Below, piece by piece: positions 7,862-15,297 of a DNA stretch of 37,659 nucleotides. Numbering within the stretch: position 1 is the first letter of the stretch; the number at the start of each line of letters is the position of its first letter. The stretch comes from DASSUC01 sp035649895. Lineage in GTDB: Bacteria > Actinomycetota > Actinomycetes > Mycobacteriales > Micromonosporaceae. The stretch is taken from the NCBI GenBank assembly GCA_035649895.1, contig DASRIS010000171.1:1-37659 (forward strand), read 5' to 3'. The position numbers and the translations under genes were made by a program. A model generated the notes under the pieces. It made no database searches and was not told the DNA's origin. It was given only the letters and a program-made list of their open reading frames with translations.

Positions 7862-7990
7862 CCGCCCGCCTACCGGGTTAGCTGACGGGTTCGGGCGGGA
7901 GAAGGTACGCCCTACCGCGGCCGTGGCGCGCGGACTCACCCCGGTAACCTGGGTCCCCGGCTCACCGACAGTGGTGACTCGGCGGTGCCT
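7862..7990 (-). ncRNA. c-di-AMP riboswitch (ydaO-yuaA)
   Basis: The minus strand carries the conserved ydaO signature: a closing P1 helix (ACCGCC near 7988 with GGCGG near 7866), GAGCCGGGGACCC, a GGGGTGAGTCC segment, and the highly conserved 3' block CCCGAACCCGTCAGCTAACC followed by GGTAGGCGG. This class binds cyclic di-AMP and usually turns genes off when the ligand is high. P1 ends only a few bases before the AAGGAG ribosome binding site, so control could act on translation as well as transcription. Assigned by motif recognition; outer boundaries are approximate. Confidence 0.9.
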
Positions 7991-8037
7991 GCCCGGCGCC
8001 ACCCCCGTGAGTAGCCGACATCCGGGCCGACAAGGTC

Positions 8038-8067
8038 AGGCTAGTGACGGGTGTTAACGGTGTGCAA
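8038..8067 (-). promoter_or_regulatory. Promoter of the riboswitch/NlpC-P60 unit
   Basis: On the minus strand, TTGCAC (8067-8062) and TAGCCT (8043-8038) are separated by 18 bases, a good SigA/HrdB-type match. Transcription would start near 8031, about 40 bases ahead of the aptamer. Confidence 0.6.
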
Positions 8068-8087
8068 CCTGAGGCGTGCGAGCCGGA

Positions 8088-8906
8088 CTACTCGATGACG
8101 ACGTACACGTCGTCGATCTCGCCCGAGAACTGGTCGTTTCCTGGGCCGAGGCTCTTGCCGCCGATGCGCAGCGGCTCGTCGTTGTCGATGGTCAGCTCAG
8201 CGGGTACCGCCACCTCGTAACGCTGCGCACCGTCGACCACGATGGCCAGCCGGGTGCCGCGGCGCTCGCAGGCCAGGGTGTGCCACTCGCCGTCCACCAC
8301 CGGCTGCGGCGCCTGGGCGACGTGGATGCGCTTGTCCCGCGCGTCAGCCACCACGCAGCTGGCCCGGCCCCGGTCGACCTGGAGCTTGAACTGGCTGCCC
8401 GCGGTTGAGAAGCCCTTCTGCAGCACGTTGGCCCCGACCGCCTCCTGGGCGGGAGTGATCCGCACGCTCGCGCCGAACAGGACCGGCCGCGTCCCCGGGT
8501 TGAGCAGTCCAGCCGGCCCGCTCTCCAGGATCGCCCGGGGGCAGCCGGGCGCCTGCGGGCCGGCCGCGCAGCGCTCGGGGAAGCGTACGGCGTACCCGGT
8601 ACCCCGCGGCACGGCGCGCAGCTCGCCACCCGCCTCGGCGCGCGCCCGCAGCGGGAGGCGCCGGCCCTCGTCGTAGACGTCGCCGGACAGGCCCGAGTCG
8701 AACCGGTACCGCACCTCTGCCGTCGGGGCGGTGCTGGGCGTGGCGGGCGGCTGCGTGGACGGTGCCGCGCTGCTGCCGGTCGGCAGCGGGCTGTACGGCG
8801 AGCCGGGCTCGCCGTCGCCGGAGCCGCAGCCGGCCGCTGCCGCAGCAGCGGCGGCGAGAAAGCCGATCGCCAGAAGGCGGGCCAGCCGCCGGTGCACGCG
8901 CCACAT
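8088..8906 (-). CDS. Secreted lipoprotein with LamG/concanavalin-like domain
   Basis: 272 residues. The N-terminus is a lipoprotein signal: basic start, Ala-rich hydrophobic run, lipobox ending AAGC with the modified cysteine at C27. A Ser/Pro/Thr linker follows, then a domain of about 210 residues with the strand pattern of a laminin-G/concanavalin-like lectin fold (YRFDSGLSGDVYD, VDGEWHTLACER, RLAIVVDGAQ, FSGEIDDVYV). Such domains bind carbohydrates or proteins; I see no catalytic motif. Two ATG codons are possible (8906, 8936); 8906 gives a normal lipoprotein signal and has CACAAT 7 bases ahead, consistent with a leaderless start. It is divergent from the amidase gene, so it may act at the same wall sites. 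Confidence 0.78.
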   Translation of the reverse strand: MWRVHRRLARLLAIGFLAAAAAAAAGCGSGDGEPGSPYSPLPTGSSAAPSTQPPATPSTAPTAEVRYRFDSGLSGDVYDEGRRLPLRARAEAGGELRAVPRGTGYAVRFPERCAAGPQAPGCPRAILESGPAGLLNPGTRPVLFGASVRITPAQEAVGANVLQKGFSTAGSQFKLQVDRGRASCVVADARDKRIHVAQAPQPVVDGEWHTLACERRGTRLAIVVDGAQRYEVAVPAELTIDNDEPLRIGGKSLGPGNDQFSGEIDDVYVVIE

Positions 8907-9032
8907 TCCGGCAATTGTGCCCGGCGCACCGCCCATCCGCCCGGAGGCTGGGCCACCCGCCCGACGGAGTCTGCGACCGGTCGACCTCGGGTGAAGCTTT
9001 CTGTCGTGGCGGGCGCGGGCTGGTGCAACCCA

Positions 9033-9062
9033 TTGACGCCAGGACGCGGCGCGCGCGATGGT
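9033..9062 (+). promoter_or_regulatory. Candidate promoter of the amidase gene
   Basis: TTGACG (9033-9038) and GATGGT (9057-9062) are spaced by 18 bases, about 34 bases before the amidase ATG. The -35 is good and the -10 is weak. Confidence 0.3.
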
Positions 9063-9095
9063 GACGAGCGAGCGAGCTCCCTGAATGGAGGTCCG

Positions 9096-11072
9096 ATGCA
9101 CCCCCCGAAGGTTCTGATCGCAACCGGCGTCCTGGCGGTGACCGTGGCGATAGCCCCGGCACCCGGCGCCGCCAGCCTGCCCACCGCCGAGACCGCCGCG
9201 CCCGCCACCCGGCAGGAGGCGTACGCGCAGGCCGCCACGGCGTACGGGGTGCCGGAGCGGGTCCTGCTCGCGGTCTCCTACCTGGAGTCGCGGTGGGACA
9301 CCAACGCCGGCACGCCGAGCACGTCCGCGGGCTTCGGCCCGATGCACCTGACCGACGCCGCCTACCTGGCCGGACTCGCCGAGCTGGCGGGCGGCGGCCA
9401 CCACGACGGCGACGCGGAGGACCCGCGCGGTGACGACAGCCGGGCCACCCTGGTCGTCGGGCACGACAGCGACGCGGCACCGCCGGCCGGGTCGCTGCAG
9501 ACGCTCGACCGGGCGGCCGCGCTGACCGGCGAGTCCGAGGAGGCGCTGCGCGCCGACCCGGCCGCCAACATCCGCGGCGGGGCCGCGCTGCTGCGCTCGT
9601 ACCAGGAAGGGGTGGGCGGCCCGGTCGGTGCTGGCAGCGACCCCGCGGCCTGGTTCGGCGCGGTGGCCAGGTACAGCGGCGCGGACAGCGCCGACGCCGC
9701 GGCGGCCTTCGCCGACGAGGTGTACGCCACGATGCGCGAGGGCGCCAACCGGCTCACCGACGACGGGCACCTGGTCAGCCTGGCGGCCGGCGCGGTGGCC
9801 CCGCAGCGGGAGTGGCTGGACCGGCTCGGCCTGAGCCGGCTCGCCCGCCCGGACGGGATCGAGTGCCCGCTGGACATCTCCTGCGAGTGGATCCCGGCGC
9901 CCTACCAGCAGCTGTCGGCGAACCCGAGGGACTACGGCAACCACGACCTGTCCGACCGGCCGAAGCGGCAGAAGATCGAGTACATCATCATCCACGACAC
10001 CGAGGCGACCTGGGCCACCACGCTGCGGCTGGTCACCGACCCGACGTACGTGAGCTGGCACTACTCGCTGCGCTCGGTGGACGGGCACATCGCCCAGCAC
10101 ATCCTCGCCAAGGACGTGGGCTGGCACGCCGGCAACTGGTACGTCAACGCCAAGTCGATCGGGCTGGAGCACGAGGGCTTCGCCGCCCAGGGCACCTGGT
10201 ACACCGAGGCGATGTACCGCACCTCGGCCAAGCTGGTGCGCTACCTGGCCTTGCGGCTGGGCATCCCGCTCGACCGGCACCACATCCTCGGCCACGACAA
10301 CGTGCCGGGGATCACCCCGGCCAACGTGCGGGGCATGCACTGGGACCCGGGTCCGTACTGGAACTGGGGCCACTACTTCGACCTGCTGCACGCGCCGTTC
10401 CGCGGGGTGGCGACACCGCAGGGCGGGCTGGTCACGATCAACCCTGACTTCGCCACCAACCGGCCGCCGTTCCTCGGCTGCACCGCCGGCCAGCCGACGC
10501 GGCCGTGCCCGTCGCGGGGCTCGGCCTCGGTGATCCTACGCACCGAGCCGCGGGCCGACGCGCCGCTGCTCACCGACGTCGGGCTGCGGCCCGGGCCGGC
10601 CACCATGCACGTCTCCGACCACGGCAGCCGGGTCGACGCCGGCCAGGTGTTCGCCTTGGCGGACCGGCAGGGCGACTGGACCGCGATCTGGTACCTGGGG
10701 CAGAAGGGCTGGTTCTACAACCCGGCCGGCAGCCCTTCGGCGCTGTGGTCGACCGGCTTCGTGGTCACGCCCAAGCCGGGCCGGACCAGCATCCCGGTGT
10801 ACGGGCGCGCGTACCCCGAGGCGGCGGCGTACCCGGCCGGTGTGCCGGTGCAGGCGATCGTGCCGTTGCAGTACTCGCTGCCGGCCGGGCAGCGGTACGC
10901 GGTGGGCATGCTGGCGCCGAGCGAGTACTACCGGGCGGTCACGTTCGACGGCTCCCTGCCGGGCGACTGGACGGTGATCCGGGGCGAGCTGACGTACGTG
11001 CAGATCCAGTTCGGACACCGGATGATGTTCGTGAACCTGGCCGACGTGGACATCCACCCGTCGGTGCTCTGA
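9096..11072 (+). CDS. Secreted transglycosylase-like/N-acetylmuramoyl-L-alanine amidase fusion
   Basis: 658 residues. After a signal peptide (about 1-30), residues about 40-235 resemble a lysozyme-like lytic transglycosylase domain (GVPERVLLAVSYLESRW with E64, then GFGPMHLTD). Residues about 290-435 form an Amidase_2/PGRP domain with zinc ligands H300 (IIHDTE), H400 (ILGHDN) and D417 (HWDPGP). The C-terminal 210 residues contain SH3-like strands that probably bind the wall. The enzyme would cleave the bond between MurNAc and L-Ala; glycan cleavage by the first domain is less certain. The ATG at 9096 has GGAGG 7-8 bases upstream; longer in-frame starts lack this and would spoil the signal peptide. 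It is transcribed alone and ends in a large hairpin. Confidence 0.9.
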   Translation: MHPPKVLIATGVLAVTVAIAPAPGAASLPTAETAAPATRQEAYAQAATAYGVPERVLLAVSYLESRWDTNAGTPSTSAGFGPMHLTDAAYLAGLAELAGGGHHDGDAEDPRGDDSRATLVVGHDSDAAPPAGSLQTLDRAAALTGESEEALRADPAANIRGGAALLRSYQEGVGGPVGAGSDPAAWFGAVARYSGADSADAAAAFADEVYATMREGANRLTDDGHLVSLAAGAVAPQREWLDRLGLSRLARPDGIECPLDISCEWIPAPYQQLSANPRDYGNHDLSDRPKRQKIEYIIIHDTEATWATTLRLVTDPTYVSWHYSLRSVDGHIAQHILAKDVGWHAGNWYVNAKSIGLEHEGFAAQGTWYTEAMYRTSAKLVRYLALRLGIPLDRHHILGHDNVPGITPANVRGMHWDPGPYWNWGHYFDLLHAPFRGVATPQGGLVTINPDFATNRPPFLGCTAGQPTRPCPSRGSASVILRTEPRADAPLLTDVGLRPGPATMHVSDHGSRVDAGQVFALADRQGDWTAIWYLGQKGWFYNPAGSPSALWSTGFVVTPKPGRTSIPVYGRAYPEAAAYPAGVPVQAIVPLQYSLPAGQRYAVGMLAPSEYYRAVTFDGSLPGDWTVIRGELTYVQIQFGHRMMFVNLADVDIHPSVL

Positions 11073-11094
11073 CGACATCGAAAAGGGCGTGACA

Positions 11095-11148
11095 GCGATC
11101 GTGGCGGCTGGATATGCAGTCGCACTGCACATCCGCCGCCACGATCGC
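11095..11148. terminator. Large bidirectional hairpin
   Basis: The left arm 11095-11108 (GCGATCGTGGCGGC) pairs perfectly with 11135-11148. After a bulged T, GGAT pairs with ATCC, and an inner stem GCAGT/ACTGC (11116-11120, 11124-11128) closes a 3-base loop. It lies between the convergent amidase (stop 11072) and NlpC/P60 (stop 11205) genes. Confidence 0.75.
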
Positions 11149-11204
11149 GATCTTCAGGTGGGACTCTCGACAGGACTCGTCCAGGGGCTCGGTCCAGGCT
11201 GGGC

Positions 11205-12176
11205 TCAGCCTGGGCGGCGGAACCCGGCGATCGGCATGCGGTCGATGTAGGCCATCCGGACCACGTCCCCGCTGCGCGGGGCGTGCACCATCAGGCCGTT
11301 GCCGACGTACATGCCCATGTGGTGCAGGTCGCTGTAGAAGAAGACGAGGTCGCCGGGGCGGGCGTTGGCCCGGCTCACCGCATAGCCCTCGGTCCATTGG
11401 GCCCCGGTGTAGTGGGTCAGGTAGACACCCGCCTGCTTCCAGGCGGCCTGGGTCAGCCCCGAGCAGTCGTACGAGCTCGGCCCGGTCGCGCCCCACACGT
11501 ACGGCTTGCCAATCTGCGAGCAGGCGAACTTCACCGCGGTGCCGGCCTTGCCGGTGATGTAGATGGCCGGACACGGGCCGATGCGCAGCGAGCCGCCCAC
11601 GGTGCTCGTGCCGTACGCCTGGATCCGCAGCCGCTGCAGGCGGTTCATCTCGGTCTCGATGAGCTTCTTCTTGGCCGCGAGGTCGGCGTCCTGTTTTGCC
11701 TGCAAGGCGATGAGCTCGTCGAGCTTCTGCTTCTCCGCGGCGTAGCGCGACTTCACCGTGGTCACGTTGGCGATCTGCCGCTGCTTCGACTTGGCCAGCT
11801 GGTCCAGCAGGGTGAGCTGGTCGGCGAGCGTGGTGGGCGAGCCGCTGGTGAGGATCGCGTTCAGCGTCGAGGGACCGCCGCCCTTGTAGTACTGGGCCGC
11901 GATGTTACCGACCTGGCTGAGCGCCAGGTCCACCTGCAGCTGCAGCGGCCTGATCTTGCGGGTCAGCTCGGCGGACTTCGCCCGGTTCTTCAGCAGCTGG
12001 CTGTGGATGTTGTTGTACTGCTCGATGACGGGCTCGAGCTTCGACCAGATCTGCTCGATCTGCGCCTCGATCTCCGCCACCGTCGGCTCGGCCCGCGCCG
12101 TGGTGGCGGGGAGCAGTGCGACGGTGAAGGCGACCAAGACCGCGCCAAGGGCCCGCAGAAATTTACGGTTGCCCAC
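11205..12176 (-). CDS. Secreted NlpC/P60 peptidoglycan endopeptidase, second paralogue
   Basis: 323 residues with the same architecture as the 6802-7842 protein: signal peptide ending near ARA-EP, coiled coil from about 32 to 190, and a C-terminal NlpC/P60 domain (about 200-323). Catalytic residues are C238 (YDCSGL), H286 (HHMGMYVG) and H298 (VHAP). It lacks the Ser/Gly/Thr linker of its paralogue. The GTG at 12176 has GGGAG about 10 bases upstream; that sequence can fold into a small AGAGG/CCTCT hairpin which might hide the ribosome binding site. It is preceded by its own c-di-AMP riboswitch and promoter, so both paralogues should respond to the same signal. Confidence 0.93.
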   Translation of the reverse strand: MGNRKFLRALGAVLVAFTVALLPATTARAEPTVAEIEAQIEQIWSKLEPVIEQYNNIHSQLLKNRAKSAELTRKIRPLQLQVDLALSQVGNIAAQYYKGGGPSTLNAILTSGSPTTLADQLTLLDQLAKSKQRQIANVTTVKSRYAAEKQKLDELIALQAKQDADLAAKKKLIETEMNRLQRLRIQAYGTSTVGGSLRIGPCPAIYITGKAGTAVKFACSQIGKPYVWGATGPSSYDCSGLTQAAWKQAGVYLTHYTGAQWTEGYAVSRANARPGDLVFFYSDLHHMGMYVGNGLMVHAPRSGDVVRMAYIDRMPIAGFRRPG

Positions 12177-12199
12177 GACAGAGGCACTCCCTCTCCACG

Positions 12200-12321
12200 A
12201 CCGCCTACCGGGTTAGCTGACGGGTTCGGGCGGAAAGGTCGCCCTACCACGGGCCGCGACCCGCGGACTCACCCCGGTGGAACAGTGGTTCCCCGGCTCG
12301 CTGTAGAGGACTCGGCGGTGC
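12200..12321 (-). ncRNA. c-di-AMP riboswitch (ydaO-yuaA), second copy
   Basis: The minus strand again shows the ydaO signature: ACCGCCGAG at the 5' side, GAGCCGGGGAACC, GGGGTGAGTCC, and the same conserved 3' block ending in AGCTAACCCGGTAGGCGG. The last 30 or so bases are nearly identical to those of the copy at 7862-7990, while the variable loops differ. It lies in the leader of the second NlpC/P60 gene. Boundaries are approximate. Confidence 0.9.
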
Positions 12322-12373
12322 CCGACCGGGGCCCCTGGGGGTAGGAGCCGACTTCCGGATCGGACGGTGCACA

Positions 12374-12403
12374 ACAATATGGAGTGTCTGGTACGTAAGG
12401 CAA
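12374..12403 (-). promoter_or_regulatory. Promoter of the second riboswitch/NlpC-P60 unit
   Basis: On the minus strand TTGCCT (12403-12398) and TATTGT (12379-12374) are 18 bases apart, the same spacing as in the first copy. It sits just after the CNNM gene stop at 12425, so the NlpC/P60 gene has its own promoter although the genes run in the same direction. Confidence 0.6.
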
Positions 12404-12424
12404 GCGCCGGATGGCGTATCTTCG

Positions 12425-13453
12425 TTACGCATTCGTGACGTCACTGACTGTAGTGCCAACGACAGCAGTCAATACATCATCTAGCGTGACAATACCCAAC
12501 GGGGCGCGCCCGTCGCTGACCAGCACGATGTGCCGCCCCTCCCGCCGCATCCCGAGGAGCAGCTCGCCCAGCGTCCGGGTGGGCGGCACCACGAGCAGCG
12601 GCCGGACCAGCTCCTGCGGGATCGGCGCCCGTCGCTGCGGGCCGCTGTAGCCCAGCACGTCCTTGACGTGCACGAAGCCGAGCACCCGCCGGGAGGACCG
12701 GGCCACCACCGGGAAGCGGGACCGGCCGGTGCGGGTGGCGAGCACCTCGAGGGTCGCCGGCGACACGTCGTCGGTGACCGTGGTCACCCGGGCCCACGGG
12801 CACAGCGTGTCGCCCGCCGTGCGCTGGTTGAGCGCGAGCGCGCCGGTGATGCGGGCGTGCTCCTCCGGGTCGAGCAGCCCCTCGGTACGCGCCTGCGCCA
12901 CCAGCCCGCTCAGCTCCTCCGCGGTGAAGACCGTCTTCACCGCGTCGGTCGACTCGATCCGCCAGATCCGCAGGATGACCCGGGCCAGCCACCGCATCGC
13001 CTGCAGCAGCGGCTTGGTGGCCGTGCAGAAGGCGAGCATCGGCGGGCCGAGCAGGAGCACCGACGCCTCCGGCCCGGCCAGGGTGATGTTCTTCGGCACC
13101 ATCTCGCCGATCACCGTGTGCAGGAACACGATGATGCCCAGGGCCAGCACGAAGGCGACCGGGTGCAGCGCCTGCTCCGGCAGCCGGACCGCGTGGAAGG
13201 GGACCTCCAGCAGGTGCGCCAGGGCCGGCTCCGCGATCGCGCCCAGCCCGAGCGAGCAGACGGTGATGCCGAGCTGGGCCCCGGCGATCATCAACGGGAT
13301 CTGGTTCATCCCGGCCAGCGCCCAGGCCGCCCGCCGGGAGGTGGCCGCGAGCGGCTCGATGATGGTCCGCCGCGACGCGATCAGCGCGAACTCGCTGCCG
13401 ACGAAGAACGCGTTGCCGAGCAGCAGGACGAGCGTGATGAGGAGGTTAGTCAT
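12425..13453 (-). CDS. CNNM/CorC-type membrane protein (DUF21 + CBS pair)
   Basis: 342 residues. The N-terminal DUF21 (CNNM transmembrane) domain has about four helices and the hallmarks GNAFFVGSEFALI, AGAQLGITVCSLGLGAIAEP and GEMVPKN. A CBS pair follows (about 205-330). It lacks the C-terminal CorC_HlyC domain present in its neighbour. Family members have been linked to magnesium or cobalt efflux and divalent-cation homeostasis; older annotations call them hemolysins, without support. The ATG at 13453 has GGAGGG about 6 bases upstream and overlaps the end of the preceding gene by 8 bases, so translation is probably coupled. The two proteins may form a heterodimer. Confidence 0.88.
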   Translation of the reverse strand: MTNLLITLVLLLGNAFFVGSEFALIASRRTIIEPLAATSRRAAWALAGMNQIPLMIAGAQLGITVCSLGLGAIAEPALAHLLEVPFHAVRLPEQALHPVAFVLALGIIVFLHTVIGEMVPKNITLAGPEASVLLLGPPMLAFCTATKPLLQAMRWLARVILRIWRIESTDAVKTVFTAEELSGLVAQARTEGLLDPEEHARITGALALNQRTAGDTLCPWARVTTVTDDVSPATLEVLATRTGRSRFPVVARSSRRVLGFVHVKDVLGYSGPQRRAPIPQELVRPLLVVPPTRTLGELLLGMRREGRHIVLVSDGRAPLGIVTLDDVLTAVVGTTVSDVTNA

Positions 13454-14780
13454 CGTGGCCCTCCGGCCGGACCACCCGCACCTGCTCGATGCGGCGCCGG
13501 TCCACCTCCACCACGGTGAACTCCCAGCCGCGCTCCTGCACGGTCTCCCCGGCCACCGGCACGTGGCCCAGGCGCGCCATGATGAACCCGGCCAGCGTCT
13601 CGTACGGCCCCTCGGGCAGGCGGAAGCCGGTCAGCTCGGCCAGCTCGTCCTCGCGCAGCACCCCGTCCACCAGGAACGTGCGCTCGCCGCCCAGCGCGGT
13701 CAGGCCGGGCCCGGTCAGGTCCGGCGCGGCCCAGACCTGCCCGGGCGCCACGTCGTGCTCGTCAACGATGTCGCCGACCAGCTCCTCCACCAGGTCCTCG
13801 ACGGTCACCACGCCGTCCGTGCCGCCGTACTCGTCGACCACGATGGCGAGGTCGGCGCCTGCGGCGTGCAGGGTCTCCAGCACGCCGTCGAGGTCCAGGC
13901 TCTCCGGCACGTAGACGGGCTCGCGGGCGACCGCGGCCACCGTCGTGGTCGCCCGCTGCGCCAGTGGTACGCCGAGCGCGTCGTTCACCGCCACCACGCC
14001 GGTGACCAGGTCGACGGTCTCCTCGTACACGGGGAACCGGCTGCGACCGGTCTCCCGCGCCGTGTCGATGAGCTCGGCGATGGTCGCGCCCGCCCGCAGC
14101 CCCACCACGTCCACCCGCGGCGTCATCGCCTCGGCGGCGCGCTTGTCACCGAAGCGGATGGTCCGCTGTAGCAGCAGGGCGGTCTCCCGGGGCAGCGCGC
14201 CGGCCTGCGCGGAGATCGCGGCCAGCAGGCCGAGCTCCTCCGGCGAGCGGGCCGAGGCCAGCTCCTCCTGGGGCTCGATGCCCAGCCGCCGCACCACCCA
14301 GTTGGCGGAGTTGTTGAGCGCCTGGATGAGCCAGCCGAACGTACGGGTGAAGCGCAGCTGCGGCCCTGCCGTGGCCCGCGCCACCGGCATCGGGCGGGCC
14401 AGGGCGGCGTTCTTCGGCACCAGCTCGCCGAAGAGCATGGAGAACAGCGTGGCGACGGCGAGCGCGAGCGTCGGGGTGATGGCGCGGGTGGCGCCGCCGG
14501 CCACCGGCTCGAGGACCGGGGTGAGCAGCCGGGCCAGGGCCGGCTCGGCGAGGTAGCCGGTGAGCAGCGCGGTGATCGTGATGCCCAGCTGCGCACCGGA
14601 GAGCTGCAGGGACAGCTCCCGCAACGCGCGGCGGACCGTGCGCGCGGTCCGGTCGCCCTCGGCCACCTGCCGTTCGATCTCGGCCCGGTCCACCGTGACC
14701 AGGGCGAACTCGGCCGCCACAAAGAAGGCGTTGCCGGCGGTGAGCAGCAGGAAGACGAGCAGGGGCAGTGCGGTCAGCAA
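13446..14780 (-). CDS. CNNM/CorC-type membrane protein (DUF21 + CBS pair + CorC_HlyC domain)
   Basis: About 444 residues: DUF21 membrane domain with GNAFFVAAEFALV, SGAQLGITITALLTGYLAEPAL and GELVPKN; a CBS pair (about 200-335, including VDEYGGTDGVVTVEDLVEELVGDI); and a C-terminal CorC_HlyC domain ending near VEVDRRRIEQVRV. The likely role is cation transport or its regulation at the cell membrane. The start is uncertain. No ATG or GTG is available in frame; the TTG at 14780 is the conventional choice, but the good GAGGTGAT ribosome binding sequence lies about 20 bases upstream of it and is best spaced for an ATC codon at 14792. It is the first gene of a two-gene operon. Confidence 0.88.
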   Translation of the reverse strand: MLTALPLLVFLLLTAGNAFFVAAEFALVTVDRAEIERQVAEGDRTARTVRRALRELSLQLSGAQLGITITALLTGYLAEPALARLLTPVLEPVAGGATRAITPTLALAVATLFSMLFGELVPKNAALARPMPVARATAGPQLRFTRTFGWLIQALNNSANWVVRRLGIEPQEELASARSPEELGLLAAISAQAGALPRETALLLQRTIRFGDKRAAEAMTPRVDVVGLRAGATIAELIDTARETGRSRFPVYEETVDLVTGVVAVNDALGVPLAQRATTTVAAVAREPVYVPESLDLDGVLETLHAAGADLAIVVDEYGGTDGVVTVEDLVEELVGDIVDEHDVAPGQVWAAPDLTGPGLTALGGERTFLVDGVLREDELAELTGFRLPEGPYETLAGFIMARLGHVPVAGETVQERGWEFTVVEVDRRRIEQVRVVRPEGHDD

Positions 14781-14845
14781 CAGGCCGTCGATGACGTGAT
14801 CACCTCAAGGTCATTGTGCCGTACGCGCACGGATCCGGCCCGGCT

Positions 14846-14891
14846 CAGGCGGAGCCAGCCGGGACAGACAGGCGGAGCCAGCCGGGACAGA
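14846..14891. repeat. Two perfect 23-base tandem repeats
   Basis: Bases 14846-14868 are repeated exactly at 14869-14891. Each unit holds GGCGGAGCC, and the first forms a GGCTC/GAGCC stem with the flank. It lies between the 3' end of crgA and the CNNM operon and may help end crgA transcription. Confidence 0.8.
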
Positions 14892-14927
14892 GCCGAGCCG
14901 GACGGAGCTACAGTCGCGGCCCGGTCG

Positions 14928-15197
14928 TCAGTGCCAGCGGGTCAGCAGCGCGAGCGCGGCGATCATGCCGCCGAAGCCGATGCCGATGTTCCAGTAGCCC
15001 CAGGACTGCACCGGGTACGACCCCGAGGAGAGGTAGAAGACCACCAGCCAGGCGATGCCCGCCACGATCAGCCCGACAGCGGTGGCCGGAAGCCACACCG
15101 GGCTCGGCTTCTTGCCTGCCGTGGCGGTGGCGTCCAGCGGGCGGATGTCCGCCGGGGGCGTGTAGACCTTCTTCTTCCGGACATGTGACTTGGGCAC
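14928..15197 (-). CDS. crgA: Cell division protein CrgA
   Basis: 89 residues, the normal length. The basic N-terminus PKSHVRKKKVYTPP is the family signature, followed by a short cytoplasmic segment and two transmembrane helices (about 34-57 and 66-87) with PVQSWGYWNIGIG between them. CrgA is an actinobacterial divisome protein that binds FtsZ, FtsQ, PBPs and CwsA, and coordinates septal wall synthesis; in Streptomyces it affects sporulation septation. The GTG at 15197 is chosen because homologues start at this PKS and GGAG lies about 7 bases upstream; an upstream in-frame GTG (VETTVPKS) is less likely. It diverges from the DUF881 gene across a 100-base control region. Confidence 0.95.
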   Translation of the reverse strand: MPKSHVRKKKVYTPPADIRPLDATATAGKKPSPVWLPATAVGLIVAGIAWLVVFYLSSGSYPVQSWGYWNIGIGFGGMIAALALLTRWH

Positions 15198-15231
15198 GGT
15201 GGTCTCCACGGGGAGGGTCGGCGGCACGAGG

Positions 15232-15259
15232 ACGCTAGATAATGTTCGCCAGCTAGCGT
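15232..15259. promoter_or_regulatory. Operator-like inverted repeat in the crgA/DUF881 divergent region
   Basis: ACGCTAG (15232-15238) and CTAGCGT (15253-15259) are perfect inverted arms separated by 14 bases, with arm centres 21 bases apart, or two helical turns. AT-rich -10-like sequence (GATAATGT) lies between the arms. The geometry suits a dimeric regulator acting on both divergent promoters; the regulator is unknown. Confidence 0.4.
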
Positions 15260-15297
15260 AGTCACGCCAGCACGAAATCGGCAGGCGAGGAGGGGTC

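Noticed and set aside
8937..10391. Long minus-strand open frame extending the lipoprotein frame to 767 codons
   Set aside because: It runs antisense to the amidase gene, is Val/Arg/His-rich without domains, and the lipoprotein signal at 8906 marks the real start.
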